From: Xylophilus ampelinus
GTDB lineage: Bacteria; Pseudomonadota; Gammaproteobacteria; Burkholderiales; Burkholderiaceae_C
Direction: 5' to 3'
DNA length: 64,000 nucleotides
Assembly (NCBI RefSeq): GCF_901875635.1
Contig: NZ_CABFMN010000066.1
Location: forward strand, 28,113-92,112
Shown here: in pieces, positions 6,761-15,398 of the stretch
How the letters are laid out: every line of letters begins with the position of its first letter
Numbering within the stretch: position 1 is the stretch's first letter
Translations under genes and position numbers: made by a program
The notes under the pieces: model-generated
Databases searched by the model: none
What the model was told of the DNA's origin: nothing
Seen by the model: the letters and a program-made list of their open reading frames with translations, nothing else

Positions 6761-9193
6761 CTAGGCCGCCAGCGCGGTGTCGGGTTCCCACGGAATGACT
6801 CTCGTAGTCGCCAATGAGTCGCCATTGGCTGAGCGCCCCAACTCGACAGTGACCAGCGTATCGCCATCGAATGACGGGCTCAATTCCAACGTCAAGTAGT
6901 CGAACAAGGGCTTCTCGTGGACAGCGATGATGACCTGCCTGTCGTGCTGCTTGGCAAGCGTGCGCAGCAATGCCGCGAACTGAGAGATGTGCACCTCGTC
7001 CATACTCTGCACGGGATCGTCGATGATCAGCCACGGCAGCCGAGACTTGGCTGAGAGGTGCAGCGCCAGGAACAATGTCAGGGCCGCAGTGTTGAGGTTA
7101 CCAGCGCTCAGCATGGCTCGCGGATTACCGCCTTTGCCACCATCGTGGTGCAGAGTCTCTAGGGTCGCCTCAACAGCTCCCTTAGTCGACTCCGGAAGCG
7201 CGAAAGCCGGAACGAAGGGCTCGTCCGGTGCGAGGCGCACGAACAGATCCTTCCAAGCGGTGTTGAGCGAATCGTTGAACACCCGCCTCACAATTGCAGT
7301 GCGCTCTGCCTGTGCGATCTTGGTCAGTTCCTTGGCTTGGTCGATGGCCCGGTCGCCAGCCGTTTTCCGTTGGGTCAGCTCCATAATTTCAAGTGTTAGA
7401 GCCGAGCGAAGACTTTCGAGTTCCTGGATGGCATCAAGCCTCGCGCTATGCTCGCGCAAGACGTCCTCTGCACGTTGCCGCGCGGCGTGCTTACCAGCCA
7501 GCTCCGTTTCCGTTTTCACAACATGCGCAAGGAAGCGATCGAGGGCGGCATTCAACGGTTCGTTCACGCCAATCGCTGCCACGGCCAGTTGATCCGCGAG
7601 CCTGTCAGCAACGCTGCGCATGGACACGGTGAACTGATCGCTGGCCCTCAGCGCTGCCAGTCTTTGTGACGCGTTGGCAGCGGTCTTGAACAGGGCTTCG
7701 CCCCTGACGGACTCTGGAGCCAAGGTGTCGAGGGTCGTCAACAGTTCACGGAGATCGCTCAGGCGGCGTTCGAGCTCTTGCTTGGAAGGATCGGTCAGCA
7801 GTCTGGCCACCTCGCCCGCCAGTTCGCGCTCCCGCAGCGAAATCGCTGCAACCGTGTCTGCGCGTTCCTTCGACAAGGCAGCCAGCCTGCCCGCTGCCTC
7901 GGTGAGCGATGAGATGTTGGTTGCCAGATGCCCGACCAGGGGCGTGGTGGACACCTCCGCGAAGTTGCGATTGCAAACCGGGCAATCGTTGGACTGCACA
8001 TGGGGCAACAGCGAGGAAAGCGCCTGGGCCAATTGTCCGGCCTGCTGCGAATATCCACCGCTCTGTTCTTCGAGCAGCGTTAGGCGAGCTTGGTGGCGCT
8101 TTCGGTCGGCCTCCGCGCTGGTGACCCTCTGCCTCGCGGCAGCATCCTGGGCAAGAGCTTGCTCGCAGCGCCGCATCTCCGCATTGATCGCTGTCGTTGC
8201 CGTGACGCGGGCGTACTCGGGTTGGCTGGCCAACGGCGATGGCAAATCCGAAAAATAGTCAGCGAGCCTCTGAAACGTGTCCGACAGTTGCTTTCCAGCC
8301 GTCTGCAGCCATGCTTGCAGCGCCTTGTCTGCGTCACTGGCACCCGATTCGGCGTTCGCCATCAAGCCTTGGCTCGAACTTGTTCCTTCGGAGCGCAGCA
8401 GTTGACCGGCCTGGGCGGAAATCTCGATCCTGAGCTGCGCGGCGCGCTTCAGTTCCGCGTCGTAGGACTGTTGCGCCAGGAAGGAGCGCCAGCTTTCGAC
8501 CGGCTGCTCCGCCTGGGCTGGCCAATAGGACTTGAAGAGTTCTTGAGCGGTATTGAGCAGTTCCTTGGCCTGATCCCGAGCCTTGGAAACCTCGCCTGCC
8601 AGCCGGTCCATCTCCTTCTGGACCATAGGGAGGCGGTCGCGGACCTCCCAATACATGTTGGCTCTACCCCTGAGCCGCCGCACGTCGCCGGCGTCGTACA
8701 GGCCGTCGATGAGGGCATCGAGCGCGTCTAGACCAAGCAGTTCCTTGACGAAGCGTGTGAGCGGTGACGCAGCAGCCGCGACATCTTTGGGCTGGTAGAT
8801 CTCCAGCAAGCGGCCAAGTGTCGACTGCGCCAGGTAGCAACGCTCCGAGAAGTGCCTGGCCAAGTTTCTGTCCAGGACGGCGTTTCCCTTCGGGCCTAGG
8901 GAATCGACACGGAATTCGCCAGTCGTCATCGCGCCATCAGCAGCACATACGGAAGCCGAAACGAAGGCGTGATCGCGGCCCTTGTTGACTAGATGCTTTC
9001 GGAGGTTGGGGTCGATGCGGTCCAGCGATGCCAGTTCGCCAGTCAGCGCCAGCTCCATGCCGGACAGCAAGCTGGTTTTGCCTGCACCGTTCTTGCCATG
9101 GACCAGAATGATCGGGGCGTTCATCGGCACGGTGATATCACCGCGGATGCTGCGGAAATTGCGTACCGTCAACGAATTGATGCGAAAACTCAT
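6761..9193 (-). CDS. SMC/RecF-like ABC ATPase with Cys-x2-Cys hook
   Basis: 810 aa. Walker A GKNGAGKT at 33-40, a long coiled-coil arm, CPVC at 404-407 at the middle of the coil (half of a Rad50-like zinc hook), then a second coiled coil, an ABC signature region around 698-715 and Walker B WLIIDDPVQSMD (Asp725/726) with a following D-loop. This layout is that of SMC/SbcC/RecF-type ATPases that sense DNA ends or unusual DNA. Start and stop overlap its neighbours: it begins with a four-base overlap of the 191-aa gene, and QueC follows closely. In ABC-3C conflict systems an ATPase of this kind is paired with a small middle protein and an effector, which fits the gene order here. Confidence 0.9.
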   Translation of the reverse strand: MSFRINSLTVRNFRSIRGDITVPMNAPIILVHGKNGAGKTSLLSGMELALTGELASLDRIDPNLRKHLVNKGRDHAFVSASVCAADGAMTTGEFRVDSLGPKGNAVLDRNLARHFSERCYLAQSTLGRLLEIYQPKDVAAAASPLTRFVKELLGLDALDALIDGLYDAGDVRRLRGRANMYWEVRDRLPMVQKEMDRLAGEVSKARDQAKELLNTAQELFKSYWPAQAEQPVESWRSFLAQQSYDAELKRAAQLRIEISAQAGQLLRSEGTSSSQGLMANAESGASDADKALQAWLQTAGKQLSDTFQRLADYFSDLPSPLASQPEYARVTATTAINAEMRRCEQALAQDAAARQRVTSAEADRKRHQARLTLLEEQSGGYSQQAGQLAQALSSLLPHVQSNDCPVCNRNFAEVSTTPLVGHLATNISSLTEAAGRLAALSKERADTVAAISLRERELAGEVARLLTDPSKQELERRLSDLRELLTTLDTLAPESVRGEALFKTAANASQRLAALRASDQFTVSMRSVADRLADQLAVAAIGVNEPLNAALDRFLAHVVKTETELAGKHAARQRAEDVLREHSARLDAIQELESLRSALTLEIMELTQRKTAGDRAIDQAKELTKIAQAERTAIVRRVFNDSLNTAWKDLFVRLAPDEPFVPAFALPESTKGAVEATLETLHHDGGKGGNPRAMLSAGNLNTAALTLFLALHLSAKSRLPWLIIDDPVQSMDEVHISQFAALLRTLAKQHDRQVIIAVHEKPLFDYLTLELSPSFDGDTLVTVELGRSANGDSLATTRVIPWEPDTALAA

Positions 9194-9765
9194 AGATCCT
9201 GTTCCTCGGGTGCGCTCGACGCGTCATCGATGAGTTGGTGCAATCCATGCTGAACGGCGGACTCGCCCTGAGCGGCGACGTCAACGAGGCGTCGCAGCGG
9301 CTCATCAAGATTCATGGCAAGCGTCCCGATCCTCGTCAGCGGATTGGTTGCCGAGCCCTCGGCCTGTGGCAGGGAGAGGGGAAATAGCACGGCCAGCCAA
9401 TTGCTAACGACCACCTCCGCGTCGGCACCGGTAACGTTTCCCAGCGGCAGCACCCTGCAGACCCTGCCCAGTGACTCTAGCGTCGCCGGCTTGGGCCGCG
9501 GGCCGGCGAGGACCAGAGTCAGCGATCGGCGAGACCTGCTGACGTCCAACGCTCGTGCCACACCGTTCATTTTTCGGATGAGAAGCGCTTCATCCTCGGC
9601 GGCCGTGTCGGCGACCAAGACCAATTCAGTTGTGCTCTTCTGGTGGACGAACGCAGCTGAGAAATCGAGCTTCATGCCCCCGACGACCGGCACATCGGGA
9701 AGGCGCATGTAGCCAGCGCCGATTAGCGCTGATGCGACACGGCCTACGGGAGTGGAATCGGTCAT
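9190..9765 (-). CDS. Middle protein between SIR2 and ABC ATPase, unknown family
   Basis: 191 aa, no family recognised. It is acidic at the C-terminus (SSAPEEQDL) and alpha/beta in look, with strands such as STTELVLVADTAAEDEA and RRSLTLVLAGP. These might be read as a degenerate nuclease-like or Rossmann-like core, but no catalytic set can be named. It overlaps both neighbours by four bases (ATGA), so the three proteins should be made in a fixed ratio and probably form one complex. In ABC-3C systems the protein at this position is called the middle component. Confidence 0.7.
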   Translation of the reverse strand: MTDSTPVGRVASALIGAGYMRLPDVPVVGGMKLDFSAAFVHQKSTTELVLVADTAAEDEALLIRKMNGVARALDVSRSRRSLTLVLAGPRPKPATLESLGRVCRVLPLGNVTGADAEVVVSNWLAVLFPLSLPQAEGSATNPLTRIGTLAMNLDEPLRRLVDVAAQGESAVQHGLHQLIDDASSAPEEQDL

Positions 9766-11492
9766 ATGGCTAGTTCCCGTCTGAAATCGGCGTACAACTC
9801 ATCGAAGGTGACACATGCGTCCATCATGGACGCGATGCTGATCTCGCGAGTGCGCGGCACGCCAGTGCGACCAAAAGACCCAAGCGGTGACCTGGAAAGG
9901 GAAGGCATCAGAGGTTTGGCCTGGATCAGGATCGGCGCCTCCGACTCATCGAGTTCCCCGTGCCCCACCAGCAGCATCGCGAAGTACGCGTTCGCGGTGA
10001 GATACACCTTTGTTCGGTTCGCACCGGGCCGCGTGCTCGTGACGGCCACAACGCCCGCACCAAACGTCGCCGGCTCGGCGTCCATGATCCAGTCACCGCG
10101 GGCCACGCCGGCACCCAGCAGGCCGAGGGCGACCGCAGCCTCGCGCAAGCCCAGGGCGGCCTGGTCTTGGTTTCCTGCCATACCAGGAATGGCATCGGCG
10201 GAGATGGGCATGTATTTGACGTCGGGTTGCGTGACCTCGCCGGCGCGCAGCAACTGCGATGCACGTGCCCATCTTTCCAGCAGGCCGACGATGAACGGCA
10301 CCGATGTTGTGGTGGCTGACGCCAAGTCGTTGCGCAGCCGCTCGATCCCATGGATCAGCGATTGGCGCTCGTGACCGGGCAGCGGTCCGGGCATCAGGCC
10401 AATGAGCGCGGCCAGCTTCTTCGCGAGGACGTCCAGCAACAGGGCCGTCAACAGCGGATTGGCGAAAGCCTGAATCCTGGCGGAATCGCAGACTGCGTCG
10501 TAGTTTGCTGGGGTGATCTGGTTGCCGTAGACGTTCTCCAGCAAGGACCTTTGGTCCAGGCCAAGCTCGTTCTCGGAGAACACATAGCCGGGAGGGGTGG
10601 CGTTGATATCCCATGCGACCTGCTTAGCGGCCGTCTGGAAAACGTGCTGGATGTTGCCGTCCTGGGCCGACAAGCCCAGCATGAAGGTCGGCTTCTCGTT
10701 GATCAGCGCGATGAGCGCGGTCATAAACGGCGAATTACGTGGATTGCCGCACCAGCCGTTGATCTGGGCGTGCCGTGCTACCAGCCATGGGCGGTACTCG
10801 GCTTCGTTGGCGGCAGCCTTCTCGGCGCATCCATGGAACTTGATGATGCGCGCGCGGTTGCGGGGCAGCTGCACTTCGTCGGGCTTGGCCACCACGGTCG
10901 GAGCGAGGGCGGCGTTCTCATTGGTCAGGATGGCGACAGCGCGCTCCACCAACGGGTCCCAGTTCGCCGACACCATGTCGGTCGCGACACCTTCAAGGCT
11001 GAGCGCAGCAAGGCATAGATGCGCGACATCGGGCTGAAGCCCCGCAGCGGCGTAAGTCTCGGGGACCTTGACGACGTTCCACACCAGGAAGTCAAATGAT
11101 TCTGTCCCGACACGAATGGCGAGAAGCTTGGCGTAGTTCCTGAGCAGAGCTAAAACGATCGGCTCGCTGGTCGGCTTCGGCCAAGTCTTAAAGGCGATGC
11201 TCAAGTCCAGCGCAGCCACCTGATCGGCGTTGAGGCCCGCGAGTTGCAAGGCCTCTACCAACGCGCGGTTGAATTTGCAGGTCGCATCCGCCGCGTTCCT
11301 GTTCGCACGCAAGAACTCGATGACCGTCTCGACGACGCCCCAGAGCCCTGGAACTACGCCAAGCGAGATGCCTGAGCCCAACCAGAAGGCGTAGCGGCCG
11401 TTCGCAACGCCTTCGGCAAAGTCAGGGAACGAGTTGTCGAGCAGATCCAGAGTGTCCCGGACCGAAATCGTCGCCGCGGGCGGTGGTGGCAT
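9762..11492 (-). CDS. SIR2-like domain protein, probable NAD-consuming effector
   Basis: 576 aa, first gene of the - strand operon. The SIR2-like set is complete in its core: GSGIS at 39-43 (NAD loop), SANWD at 175-179 (equivalent of TxNYD), FHG with His220 as the probable catalytic His, and GLSAQDGNI downstream (equivalent of GxSxxD). SIR2-like domains in Thoeris, DSR and SIR2-Ago systems deplete NAD+ on phage infection. The C-terminal about 250 residues carry no recognised domain and may sense or bind the ATPase. No signal peptide or membrane segment. A stretch of about 760 bp without genes precedes it and should contain the promoter. Confidence 0.85.
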   Translation of the reverse strand: MPPPPAATISVRDTLDLLDNSFPDFAEGVANGRYAFWLGSGISLGVVPGLWGVVETVIEFLRANRNAADATCKFNRALVEALQLAGLNADQVAALDLSIAFKTWPKPTSEPIVLALLRNYAKLLAIRVGTESFDFLVWNVVKVPETYAAAGLQPDVAHLCLAALSLEGVATDMVSANWDPLVERAVAILTNENAALAPTVVAKPDEVQLPRNRARIIKFHGCAEKAAANEAEYRPWLVARHAQINGWCGNPRNSPFMTALIALINEKPTFMLGLSAQDGNIQHVFQTAAKQVAWDINATPPGYVFSENELGLDQRSLLENVYGNQITPANYDAVCDSARIQAFANPLLTALLLDVLAKKLAALIGLMPGPLPGHERQSLIHGIERLRNDLASATTTSVPFIVGLLERWARASQLLRAGEVTQPDVKYMPISADAIPGMAGNQDQAALGLREAAVALGLLGAGVARGDWIMDAEPATFGAGVVAVTSTRPGANRTKVYLTANAYFAMLLVGHGELDESEAPILIQAKPLMPSLSRSPLGSFGRTGVPRTREISIASMMDACVTFDELYADFRRELAI

Positions 11493-12255
11493 GTACTTTC
11501 ACCAAAGTGTTTCGTGCTGCTCAGAATGTTACTTGCTCTGATTGAGCGCTTGTGAGGGCAACCAACGGCGCGATGATCTCTCGATATTGCTAGCACCCGG
11601 CTGGGGGCGACGGGCATGCGACGCTTTGGGTGTGAAGCGTTCTTGGCGCGACTTGTGCGACCGGGGATTAGTCAGCATCGCCCGATCCGACCTCTGTGCT
11701 GGCCAAAGCGCCTTGTTCGCGCAATGGACGACGATGCCTGCGTCGAGCCGAACATCGGTTTCCCGTGAGCGATGCGGCCAGGCGCGCTGCCCGACTGCTC
11801 ATACCGCTGGTGGAAGCGTCGTGGTGCACTCATGCTCGCACCTGGCATTTCAGTATTCCGTCTGCGTTAAGCGCTGAATGCCATCGCTGAACGACGGCTC
11901 TCCGACGTCGAATTCAGCAAAGCGAACGACAGCATCCGCTGTAGGCTGTGTGAAACCGTTCAAAGCTGGTGTTTCTGGGGGTACCTCAGCCTTTCCCAAA
12001 GCCTCGATCGTCGATGCTGGCGCGATATGTGAGGTCGACTCTCACGCACGGGTGCAGCGCCAGCGTTTTCACACAGCCTCGCTGCGACTCGGTCGCGGGA
12101 GGTGATGCGTTACATGCCGTAGACCACAGCATCAGCCGCTTTCTTTCGGATAGGTTGCTCCGTGGGTGTCGCACGGGCCAGTTGTACCGCGACTTCTTAT
12201 TGCCACGGTTCACAGAAATCGCCAGGGACTCGAAGGGGTGCCCAAATCCATCGAG
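11493..12255. other. Stretch of about 760 bp without a convincing gene
   Basis: Open frames here (for example 11542-11877 + and 11986-12213 -) have no family look, are Cys/Arg/Ser-rich and disagree with one another; I take them as chance. The segment holds the promoter side of the SIR2 operon and a 13-bp inverted repeat pair described separately. It marks a seam between the conflict locus and the next cargo block. Confidence 0.5.
11943..12079. repeat. 13-bp perfect inverted repeat enclosing 137 bp (MITE-like or IS remnant)
   Basis: AGGCTGTGTGAAA at 11943-11955 is repeated in inverted orientation as TTTCACACAGCCT at 12067-12079. Ends beginning GGCTGTGTGAAAA are typical of several insertion-sequence families, as I recall. 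No transposase fits between the arms, so this would be an internally deleted IS or a small non-autonomous element. No target-site duplication was confirmed. Confidence 0.4.
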
Positions 12256-12504
12256 CTAGTTGCTGCCCCGGCGGTTGAGCGCCAGCGAAGGCGAAAGCAG
12301 TTCACACACGACGAGGTCAAACGCGTCGGCCAACTGGCACAGCGTCTTTAGCGACGGGTTTCCTTGCTCCTGCTCGATCTGGCTGATCTGCGAGCGCTGC
12401 AAGTTCGCACGATGCGCCAAATCTTCCTGCGTCACCCGGGCTGCCGCGCGCAGCATCCGCAGATTCCTTGCCAAGTCAGCGCGCACTTTTTCGACCGATT
12501 CCAT
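12256..12504 (-). CDS. XRE-family HTH transcriptional regulator
   Basis: 82 aa from ATG 12504 (a TTG at 12528 is open but less likely). One Cro/C1-type helix-turn-helix fills the centre: TQEDLAHRANLQRSQISQIE with the typical NPSLKTLCQLADAF after it. Such small single-domain proteins repress their own promoter and neighbours. It is divergent from the lipoprotein gene at 12631, and the gap contains strong inverted repeats that look like its operators. It may control the lipoprotein/secreted pair. Confidence 0.85.
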   Translation of the reverse strand: MESVEKVRADLARNLRMLRAAARVTQEDLAHRANLQRSQISQIEQEQGNPSLKTLCQLADAFDLVVCELLSPSLALNRRGSN

Positions 12505-12559
12505 TCGCCAAGCGTCTCGAAAAGACAACGGACGGTCGACATAGGAAAATGGTCGTGGA

Positions 12560-12607
12560 GACTATTAAAATAGTCGAAATAGGTGATTTGAAGACCATTT
12601 CGACTAT
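12560..12607. promoter_or_regulatory. Operator-like inverted repeats in the divergent XRE/lipoprotein promoter region
   Basis: Two nested signals: a perfect palindrome GACTATTAAAATAGTC at 12560-12575, and a wider inverted repeat with ATAGTCGAAAT at 12570-12580 facing ATTTCGACTAT at 12597-12607 across 16 bases. The AT-rich sequence differs from the surrounding GC-rich DNA. The position between two divergent genes, one encoding an XRE repressor, makes binding by that repressor the simplest reading. Confidence 0.6.
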
Positions 12608-12630
12608 CGAGAAAGCTCGGGAGGGACTGA

Positions 12631-13539
12631 ATGAGTATCCAGAAAACATTGGCCGCTGCCTGTGCGGCGGTGGCCTTGTGTTCTTGTTCCAAAGCTCCGG
12701 TCGCGTGCTCTGACCTACCCGGTCAGGCCACAACGGATCTGATCGTCCAACACCTGAAATCCGGCTTCACCAACACCGAGGTGCGCAGCGCTCTTGATAC
12801 GGCAGTCAAGGTGCCTGCCGACTTCAGTACGCTGGTGACGATCGGCCCCCCTGTGGTCGAGACAACGTCTCAGGCGCCCGACGGCAATTCCGCGAACTGC
12901 GTTGCGCACTTTGAAGCGAAAGCTGCGCCGGACGTCGAGCAGAGCGCAGCGCGCTGGAAGGACAAGCAGAGCGCTGTGCGGCCGACGTTGGCGCTGGCCG
13001 CCCGCTCCAGGTTCGGGGACGGCGTAGGCGGCGACGGCTACCTGCAATTCGCCGCGCGCAAGCTTGTTGGCGCCGCGAAGGTGCTGCAGGAATACGCCGA
13101 TGCGGCGTCCAGCGACGCCTTTGTCCCCCCTGCGACCTTCAAAGGTTCGGTCAAGTACGTGCTCACGAGAGGCGAGGGTGCTGAGCGCAAATATGCCGTG
13201 ATCGCAGACGCCTCGGCGCCGAAGTGGGCGCAAGCCTTGACCATCTACGCTTTGCTGGACGACTTTGTGTCCGAGCGAACCCGCGCCGCAGAGCGCCAGC
13301 AGCTCTACGGCGCATTCGATGTCGTGTCCGTCAAGAAGGCCGAAATGTGCGGCGAAGAGGCGCTGTGCGTGGACGCGGATCGCGGCAAGCGATTCATCGT
13401 GAACTCGGCCGCTCTCGACAAGGACGCACTCGAACGACTCTCGACTGCGGTCAAGAATGGTACGGACGTGTGCCTGACAGGCGTTGAGAAGCAGGATGGT
13501 CAGTTGCTGGCGAGCGGCGTCGAGGCCTCCTGCCAATGA
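12631..13539 (+). CDS. Predicted lipoprotein, unknown function
   Basis: 302 aa. The N-terminus is a lipoprotein signal (hydrophobic stretch LAAACAAVAL followed by CSCSK, with the likely lipidated Cys near residue 19). A good ribosome site, GGGAGGG, precedes ATG 12631. The mature part is alpha/beta, Ala/Asp-rich and carries several Cys in the C-terminal third, which could form disulfides in the periplasm. I do not recognise a family. It is followed immediately by a second secreted protein, so the pair may act together in the envelope; such pairs occur as cargo of integrative elements. Confidence 0.7.
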   Translation: MSIQKTLAAACAAVALCSCSKAPVACSDLPGQATTDLIVQHLKSGFTNTEVRSALDTAVKVPADFSTLVTIGPPVVETTSQAPDGNSANCVAHFEAKAAPDVEQSAARWKDKQSAVRPTLALAARSRFGDGVGGDGYLQFAARKLVGAAKVLQEYADAASSDAFVPPATFKGSVKYVLTRGEGAERKYAVIADASAPKWAQALTIYALLDDFVSERTRAAERQQLYGAFDVVSVKKAEMCGEEALCVDADRGKRFIVNSAALDKDALERLSTAVKNGTDVCLTGVEKQDGQLLASGVEASCQ

Positions 13540-13562
13540 CGAGCGCTGTTGCGGAGATGAAC

Positions 13563-14459
13563 ATGGGACGAATGGTGAGAAATTGGATGCCGGCGTGCGT
13601 TGCCGCAGTGGCAGCGCTAGGTTCTGCGGGCGCGTCGGCACAGTCCCCGGATCTGCAGAGGGGGCTGAATCAAGTATTCCGTGCGATGCAGAGCCTGCAA
13701 GGTGGCGGTGCACAAACTACGGAAGGCGTCGGCACCATGGGCAGCCTGGATTCGGCGCAGAACCTGGAGACGGTGGTCGCCGCGGCAAGAGAACGCAAGC
13801 GCGTCTCGGGCAGCACGATGAGTTCGGACTCGTGGTGCCAGGCCGGTGCCCGGCCGTTCATGCCCGCAAGAATCCAGGGCAGCGGCTGGATGGACCTTGT
13901 GCGTAAGTGCGCCGCAGTGCTGGATGAGGACGAGAACAATCGGGCCAATGCCGTTGACGCGCAGGAGTTTCGGCGCGCGGAGATCGAGCAAGCGCACAAG
14001 TCGCAGGCCCGGCAGCGCTCCGACGACTACGAGGCCCGCAGGCAAGTCCTGCTCGCAGGACTGAAAAGCGGCGCTGTCCAGCCCCAGAACTGTGCGCAGT
14101 GGATGTTCAGTCGGGGGATGGATCGGTACAAACTGCAGACGATCGAAGTCAGCAGGGTGGCCTACCGGGCGCAGCAAGGCGTTGGCTACTTCGATGCGGT
14201 CATCCAGCAGATCAAAGGGCAGCTTCTCGTGCGCATCGACGACCATCTGGCGGTCGTCGCCATCGACAAGAGCGCCCGACTGTTCCGCGAAGACGCCATC
14301 ATGGAGAAGGGCCGGATCGGTGTCGTTGGCCAGCAGACTGGGCAGCACCCTCTGAACCGCCCCGATGGGTCGACGCTCACCGTGGCGGTGGTCACGCCCT
14401 CCTGTGTGGTGGGAGCTCCCGACCATCTGCTGGATCTGATGCCGGAATCGGCGAATTAG
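13563..14459 (+). CDS. Predicted secreted/periplasmic protein, unknown function
   Basis: 298 aa from ATG 13563, chosen because GGAG lies six bases before it and the product then begins with a clean signal peptide (MPACVAAVAALGSAGASA, cleavage likely after ASA). A longer start at 13536 overlaps the lipoprotein stop by four bases and is the alternative. The mature protein is helical with an acidic Glu/Asp/Asn patch near residue 115 and an alpha/beta C-terminal half. No family recognised. It probably forms an operon with the lipoprotein. Confidence 0.65.
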   Translation: MGRMVRNWMPACVAAVAALGSAGASAQSPDLQRGLNQVFRAMQSLQGGGAQTTEGVGTMGSLDSAQNLETVVAAARERKRVSGSTMSSDSWCQAGARPFMPARIQGSGWMDLVRKCAAVLDEDENNRANAVDAQEFRRAEIEQAHKSQARQRSDDYEARRQVLLAGLKSGAVQPQNCAQWMFSRGMDRYKLQTIEVSRVAYRAQQGVGYFDAVIQQIKGQLLVRIDDHLAVVAIDKSARLFREDAIMEKGRIGVVGQQTGQHPLNRPDGSTLTVAVVTPSCVVGAPDHLLDLMPESAN

Positions 14460-14475
14460 TCACCATGGGGCGCCG

Positions 14476-15384
14476 CTAGTCTGGGCGCGGTCCGAGCATG
14501 CGGGCGAGTGCCTGGACGGCGCGCTGCTTGCGCTTGAGTCCAGCGCCAAACCAGGCGACGGCCCGAAAATCCTGCCCCCATCGCTTCCGATTCCTCGTGT
14601 CGCTCAGCGTCACAAGGGCGTGCAGTAAGTCGAGCGCGGTTGCCTCGCCGCTCGAGCGATCGAGTGCGCGAGTGACTGCCTTCAGCCCGGCGGCGCTTGG
14701 CACGTCACCATCGCGGCGCGAGCTGTACGCGGCTGCCGTCACCTTGTAGATGTCGTCGCCCGACACGGTCCGGCTTGAAAACTCGGTCAAGTACGCCGGA
14801 AACGACGCGCACTCCCGCACGAGCTCGCCGATGTCGGCCAAGTCGCTTGGCGTCAAGAACTCGAAGGACCGCGCGATGCGCGCCTCGGTCGGCGAGCCCG
14901 GCGTCGCCGGCAGCACGATCCCACCTGGCTCCAGCACACACGCCGCCCGCGCTTGCGCCGCCAGCGGACTGTCGCAGCGCGTGCTTGCCAGCACGTGCAT
15001 CGTTGCGCTGAACCCGCCCGGCAGCGTGATGCGTTCTCCCGTGTTCAGCAGGCCCCACAGCCGCCGTCCACCGCGTACATGCCCCACGCGCTCCAGCGCC
15101 CAACCGTAGAAGGCGGCCAGCGCGAAGTAGAAGTCCAACACCTCCCGCGGCTGCCACGGTTGATGGGTCGAAGGGACGATGGCAAGTCGTTCCTGGTTGT
15201 CGCTGCGCAAGAGGCCGGACTGCTCCTGCGCTTCCGCCGACAGCGCAGCCGCGGACCGCACCCCCTCCGCGTCCGCTGGCGCTTTGATGATGACCCAATT
15301 GAGGTCGGCAGCATCGAGGATTTCATTCATCGCCCCGTCGTACCGGGTCTGCCCGTTGAAGGTGCTCATGTCGTGTTGCCCCAT
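14476..15384 (-). CDS. DUF932-like phage/plasmid-related protein
   Basis: 302 aa from ATG 15384; the frame is open further upstream to 15762, but that part overlaps the recombinase gene and reads as shadow. PSTHQPWQPREVLDFYFAL corresponds to the conserved VSDRYxPxQPxEVLxFF segment of DUF932 proteins, which occur on phages, plasmids and integrative elements. A conserved Trp/Arg-rich C-terminus (RKRWGQDFRAVAWFG) is present. Function is unknown even in the family. It lies next to two recombinases and a small element protein, consistent with mobile-element cargo. Confidence 0.7.
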   Translation of the reverse strand: MGQHDMSTFNGQTRYDGAMNEILDAADLNWVIIKAPADAEGVRSAAALSAEAQEQSGLLRSDNQERLAIVPSTHQPWQPREVLDFYFALAAFYGWALERVGHVRGGRRLWGLLNTGERITLPGGFSATMHVLASTRCDSPLAAQARAACVLEPGGIVLPATPGSPTEARIARSFEFLTPSDLADIGELVRECASFPAYLTEFSSRTVSGDDIYKVTAAAYSSRRDGDVPSAAGLKAVTRALDRSSGEATALDLLHALVTLSDTRNRKRWGQDFRAVAWFGAGLKRKQRAVQALARMLGPRPD

Positions 15385-15398
15385 GACTTCCCCGCCCG

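Noticed and set aside
2746..11492. Calling the locus type IV CBASS or QatABCD
   Set aside because: Only QueC- and OGG-like parts match; no CD-NTase, TGT-like Cap10, TatD or Qat-type ATPase pair is present.
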